64,000 bases of DNA. It comes from GCA-003244245 sp049673305. GTDB taxonomy: Bacteria > Actinomycetota > Actinomycetes > Mycobacteriales > Pseudonocardiaceae. The stretch is taken from assembly GCA_049673305.1 (NCBI GenBank), contig JBATXM010000222.1:40632-104631 (forward strand), given 5' to 3'. Of the stretch, positions 61,421 to 64,000 are shown piece by piece. Numbering within the stretch: position 1 is the first letter of the stretch; the number at the start of each line of letters is the position of its first letter. The notes under the pieces are model-generated. The model was not told where the DNA came from, did no database searches, and was given only the letters and a program-made list of their open reading frames with translations. The position numbers and the translations under genes are program-made.

Positions 61421-61989
61421 TGGCGACAACAGCACGTAAGGATGCACCGCAAGACCCCGCTGTGGTGAGCCTGCCGTTCCTGGGGCGGAGCTGGTACCGG
61501 CGCGGACTCTCGTACTGGCTGCGTCGGGCGCTGTGGAGCTTCTGCTGTCTCCTCATTCTCATCATGTTCAGCGTGATGACTGGCGGGTTGATCAACGCGA
61601 TCGCTACCGACTCGATCCCGATGTGGGTACGGATTCTGGTCTTGACATTGATCGCGACGGCGATCGTGCACAGCATGATCAAAGCGTGGGGTGCGTTCAA
61701 CGTCGTCAATCGTGCACGTAAGCGGGGTGCGGCGGTGAGCCTAGCGCAGGCGTCGGGGGACAACAGGACCTACCGGCAACGTCGACGTGCCAGCGCTGGA
61801 GGGCCGGGTCTGGGAGCGTTGGCGTTGGCTGGATCGGTAGCAGCCGGTGGACTGTTGATGATCAGCGTGATCTTCAACTTCGGTTGGGGAGTCGTGCTGT
61901 TCCTCGCATCGTTCCAGCGTTACTTCAGCTCCGAGGAATTCCACGCGGTGGAGCAGATCAAGCGGCAGCAGCAAAAACGGGCTACCTAG
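61420..61989 (+). CDS. Membrane protein of the WXG100 operon
   Basis: 189 aa from ATG 61420 (TGATG overlap). Three hydrophobic segments (ALWSFCCLLILIMFSVMTGG, WVRILVLTLIATAIVHS, GSVAAGGLLMISVIFNFGWG). Charged N- and C-termini. It may anchor or give immunity against the preceding WXG100 protein; this is inferred only from overlap. Confidence 0.62.
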   Translation: MATTARKDAPQDPAVVSLPFLGRSWYRRGLSYWLRRALWSFCCLLILIMFSVMTGGLINAIATDSIPMWVRILVLTLIATAIVHSMIKAWGAFNVVNRARKRGAAVSLAQASGDNRTYRQRRRASAGGPGLGALALAGSVAAGGLLMISVIFNFGWGVVLFLASFQRYFSSEEFHAVEQIKRQQQKRAT

Positions 61990-62985
61990 GGTGGTGCTCG
62001 CTTGGGTACGGCCAGCCCGGCCCGGGCCGCCAGCCATCCGCAGACGCCGTGCACGCCTCCGCCGGGATGGGCGGCGGCGCTGCCCAGATACAGCCCCGGC
62101 ACCGGGGTCTCCGCTCGTCCGAGCCCTGGCACCGGGCGGAAGACCAGCTGCTGGTGCAGCTGCGCGGTGCCGCCGCCCACCGCGCCGTGCACCAGGTTGG
62201 CGTCCGCGTGTTGCAGCTCGCCTGGGCGTTGCACGCTCCGCTGCAGCACCCGGGCGCTGAATCCCGGCGCGAAGCGCTCCATCACCTCCTCGACCCGCTG
62301 AACGAGCAGGTCCGCCGATTCGTGGTCGGAGACGCCCCGGGGCAGGTGGGTGTATGCCCAGGCGCTCTCGGTGCCCGAGGGCGAGCGGCTGGCGTCGGCT
62401 GTGGTCATCTGCCCGACCAGCAAGAACGGGGTGCGCACTCCCACGGCACGGCCGTGAGCCACGTCGATGTGCTTCACCCGTTGCCCGGTGCACAGCTGTG
62501 CGCCAACGGCCTGCGCCCGCCGGGCCAACGCGGCCGCCAGCTCGCCGGCCTCACCGACCGGCACCGGGAAACCGACGTCTTGGCCCAGCATCGCCGGTAG
62601 CCAGCCGGTAGACGCCGCTGACCGGGGCGTCCACCGGGACATCGGCGGGCAGCGCCAGGAACCGGGCCAACCGCAGCGCGCCAGCGGCGCCCAGCGTGCG
62701 CAGCAGCTCGGCGGGCCCGCGCACCGGTGGGAAAGCGGTGAACAGCGAGCGCAGCCCGTGCTCCTGCAGCCGCAGCGAGCGCAGCACCGGCGAGACGGCG
62801 GTGAGCGGGTAAAACGCGCTGTACAGGTCGGTGACATACCCCGCTCGCAACTGTGCTGAGCGCACAGCGCCGCCTACCCGGTCAGTGGCTTCCAGCAGGC
62901 GCACGTCCCATCCCGCATCGGCCAGCACCGTCGCCGTGACCAGACCATGGTGCCCGCCCCCGACGACGACAGCGTCTGGGGGCAT
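61986..62985 (-). pseudogene. Degenerate FAD oxidoreductase (phytoene-desaturase-like)
   Basis: The N-terminal part (ATG 62985) has an FAD motif DAVVVGGGHHGLVTATVLADA and LLEATDRVGGAVRS; the C-terminal part (LGQDVGFPVPVGEAGELAAA through LYLGSAAAHPGGGVHGVCG) is in another frame, switching near 62600. Total length is about 330 codons against about 500 in intact relatives, so segments are lost besides the frame change. It diverges from the SDR with a 30-bp gap. Confidence 0.72.
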
Positions 62986-63015
62986 CTGGGCATAGTGCCA
63001 CTCACAGGGCGCACC

Positions 63016-63815
63016 ATGATGTCGGCCATGCCCTTGCGCGGCCGTGTCGTCCTGCTGACGGGTGCCAGCCGGCGGATCGCCATCGGTGCCGGTGTGGCCC
63101 GGCGGCTCGTCGCTGATGGCGCAGCGGTGCTGCTGCACTCGTGGTCCCCGCACGACGCCGAACAGCCGTGGGGTGCCGATCCCGATGGTGCGGAGAGCCT
63201 GGTCGCCGAGCTGCGCAGCCGGGGTGGGCGGGTCGAGCACGTCAGCGCGGACCTCGCCGACCCCGACGCCCCCGCCCGGCTCGTGGACGCCGCCCATCGC
63301 GCCTTCGGGCACCTGGATGTCGTCGTCGCCAACCACGCCCGCAGCAGCGCCCAGGCGCTGGAGGACCTGACTGTCGAGGAGATCGATATCAGTGTTATGC
63401 GGTCAACACCCGCGCGACGCTGCTGCTGGTGCAGGCCTTCGCCGCGCGGCACGACGGCCGCCCCGGTGGGCGCGTCGTGCTGTTCACCTCCGGGCAGTAC
63501 CACTCGGCCATGCCAGGCGAGTTGCCCTACATCGCCTCGAAGGGGGCGCTGCACCAACTCACGTCCAGCCTCGCCGTCCACCTCATGCCCCGTGGCATCA
63601 CGGTCAACTGTGTTGACCCCGGCCCGAACGATACCGGCTACGCTGACGCCGACACCAGAGCCGCCGTCGCCGCGCGTAACCCCGGTGGCCGCTGGAGCAC
63701 CCCCGCCGACACCGCCCGGCTCGTGGCGTGGTTGATCAGCGACGAAGCCGGCTGGATCACCGGCCAAATCATCGCCTCCGACGGAGGCTGGTCCGCCACA
63801 GACCTCCTGAAGTAG
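63016..63815 (+). pseudogene. SDR oxidoreductase with one frameshift
   Basis: The first part (ATG 63016) has TGASRRIAIGAGVARRL and VVANHARSS; near 63388 the frame must shift to continue as CYAVNTRATLLLVQAFAARH, with catalytic YIASK and VDPGPNDTGY and a normal C-terminus ending 63815. Both halves are otherwise complete, so either a recent lesion or a sequencing error. Full length would be about 265 aa. The 63816-63977 tail of the window shows no gene. Confidence 0.72.
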
Positions 63816-63977
63816 CTTCTTGATCAAGCGCTGACCTGGGGCACCCGGGAGGCGTTCGCAGGAAAATCTTGTGAATGTCACAGGCCGGCGAAGGACCGGG
63901 TGGTGCCCGCGAGGCGCGTGGTGCAGGAGGTGCTAGCCGGGGGAGGTCGGGGACTTAAGATCACGGTTTGGGTGCCG

Positions 63978-64000
63978 AAAGTGACACATCGTGTCACTTT
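63978..64000. promoter_or_regulatory. Perfect palindrome at window end
   Basis: AAAGTGACAC-ATC-GTGTCACTTT is a 10-bp perfect inverted repeat with a 3-nt centre, cut by the window end. The size suits a dimeric repressor operator better than a terminator. The gene it serves lies outside the window. Confidence 0.5.

Noticed and set aside
1..64000. CRISPR arrays, rRNA, complete IS elements
   Set aside because: No regularly spaced direct repeats, rRNA-like sequence or intact transposase gene was found on either strand.

Overview
The window is high-GC DNA from an actinomycete, most likely Pseudonocardiales or a close relative. Supporting signs are a Mycobacteriales/Pseudonocardiales-type cytochrome c assembly and menaquinone locus, a BldC regulator, XRE/DUF5753 plus DUF397 gene pairs, SAV_915 and DUF4229 proteins, and frequent GTG starts with 4-nt gene overlaps. 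This placement is inferred from gene content, not from a database search.

Layout. 1-10.5 kb is a conserved backbone: the end of ccdA, resB, ccsA (system II cytochrome c assembly), a ParA-like ATPase, a 56-aa membrane protein, bldC, a CsbD stress protein, two related envelope/stress proteins, a DUF4229 membrane protein, menA, an SH3b secreted protein and menE. The backbone resumes at 47.5 kb with menB, then a secreted M1 aminopeptidase, and at 55.7-58.2 kb with isochorismate synthase, a DUF3592 protein and menG.

10.6-47.5 kb looks like a roughly 37-kb accessory region between menE and menB. Its left part (10.6-17 kb) holds broken genes (methyltransferase, two hydrolases, a frameshifted regulator), a diiron alternative-oxidase-like protein and small ORFs. 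The middle (17.4-40.7 kb) is a long, mostly + strand metabolic block: pyruvate-oxidase-like TPP enzyme, membrane protein, gluconate-dehydrogenase-subunit-3-like protein, GMC oxidoreductase, GH15 glycosidase, SDR, enolase-superfamily protein; then quinol-dependent NO reductase, Cys-rich membrane protein, slipin, P-type ATPase, phosphoketolase, acetate kinase and sugar transporter; then a P450/TetR pair and hsp20. The right part (40.8-47.5 kb) again holds debris: a phosphoribulokinase-like pseudogene, an orphan 56-aa peptide gene with its own terminator, a PadR/membrane pair, a TPR regulator and a possible toxin-antitoxin trio.

50.1-55.7 kb is a compact defence operon with overlapping genes: type III-like DNA methyltransferase, Res-like helicase-nuclease, PIN nuclease and a RadC/JAB-like protein. 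The methyltransferase is split by a 101-bp inverted-repeat element that has created an ATGA stop-start junction. 58.3-59.4 kb holds an XRE-DUF397 pair, and 59.5-62 kb an ESX/WXG100-like substrate cluster. The window ends with a degenerate FAD oxidoreductase diverging from a frameshifted SDR.

Functional theme. The backbone makes menaquinone and cytochrome c. The accessory region adds enzymes that could feed or drain the quinone pool (pyruvate-oxidase-like enzyme, GMC system, qNOR, AOX) and a phosphoketolase-acetate kinase module that makes ATP from sugar phosphates. Together these suggest a stress or low-oxygen energy module; this is inference. Recurrent in-frame tandem microduplications and short palindromic repeats show that the region is actively rearranging.
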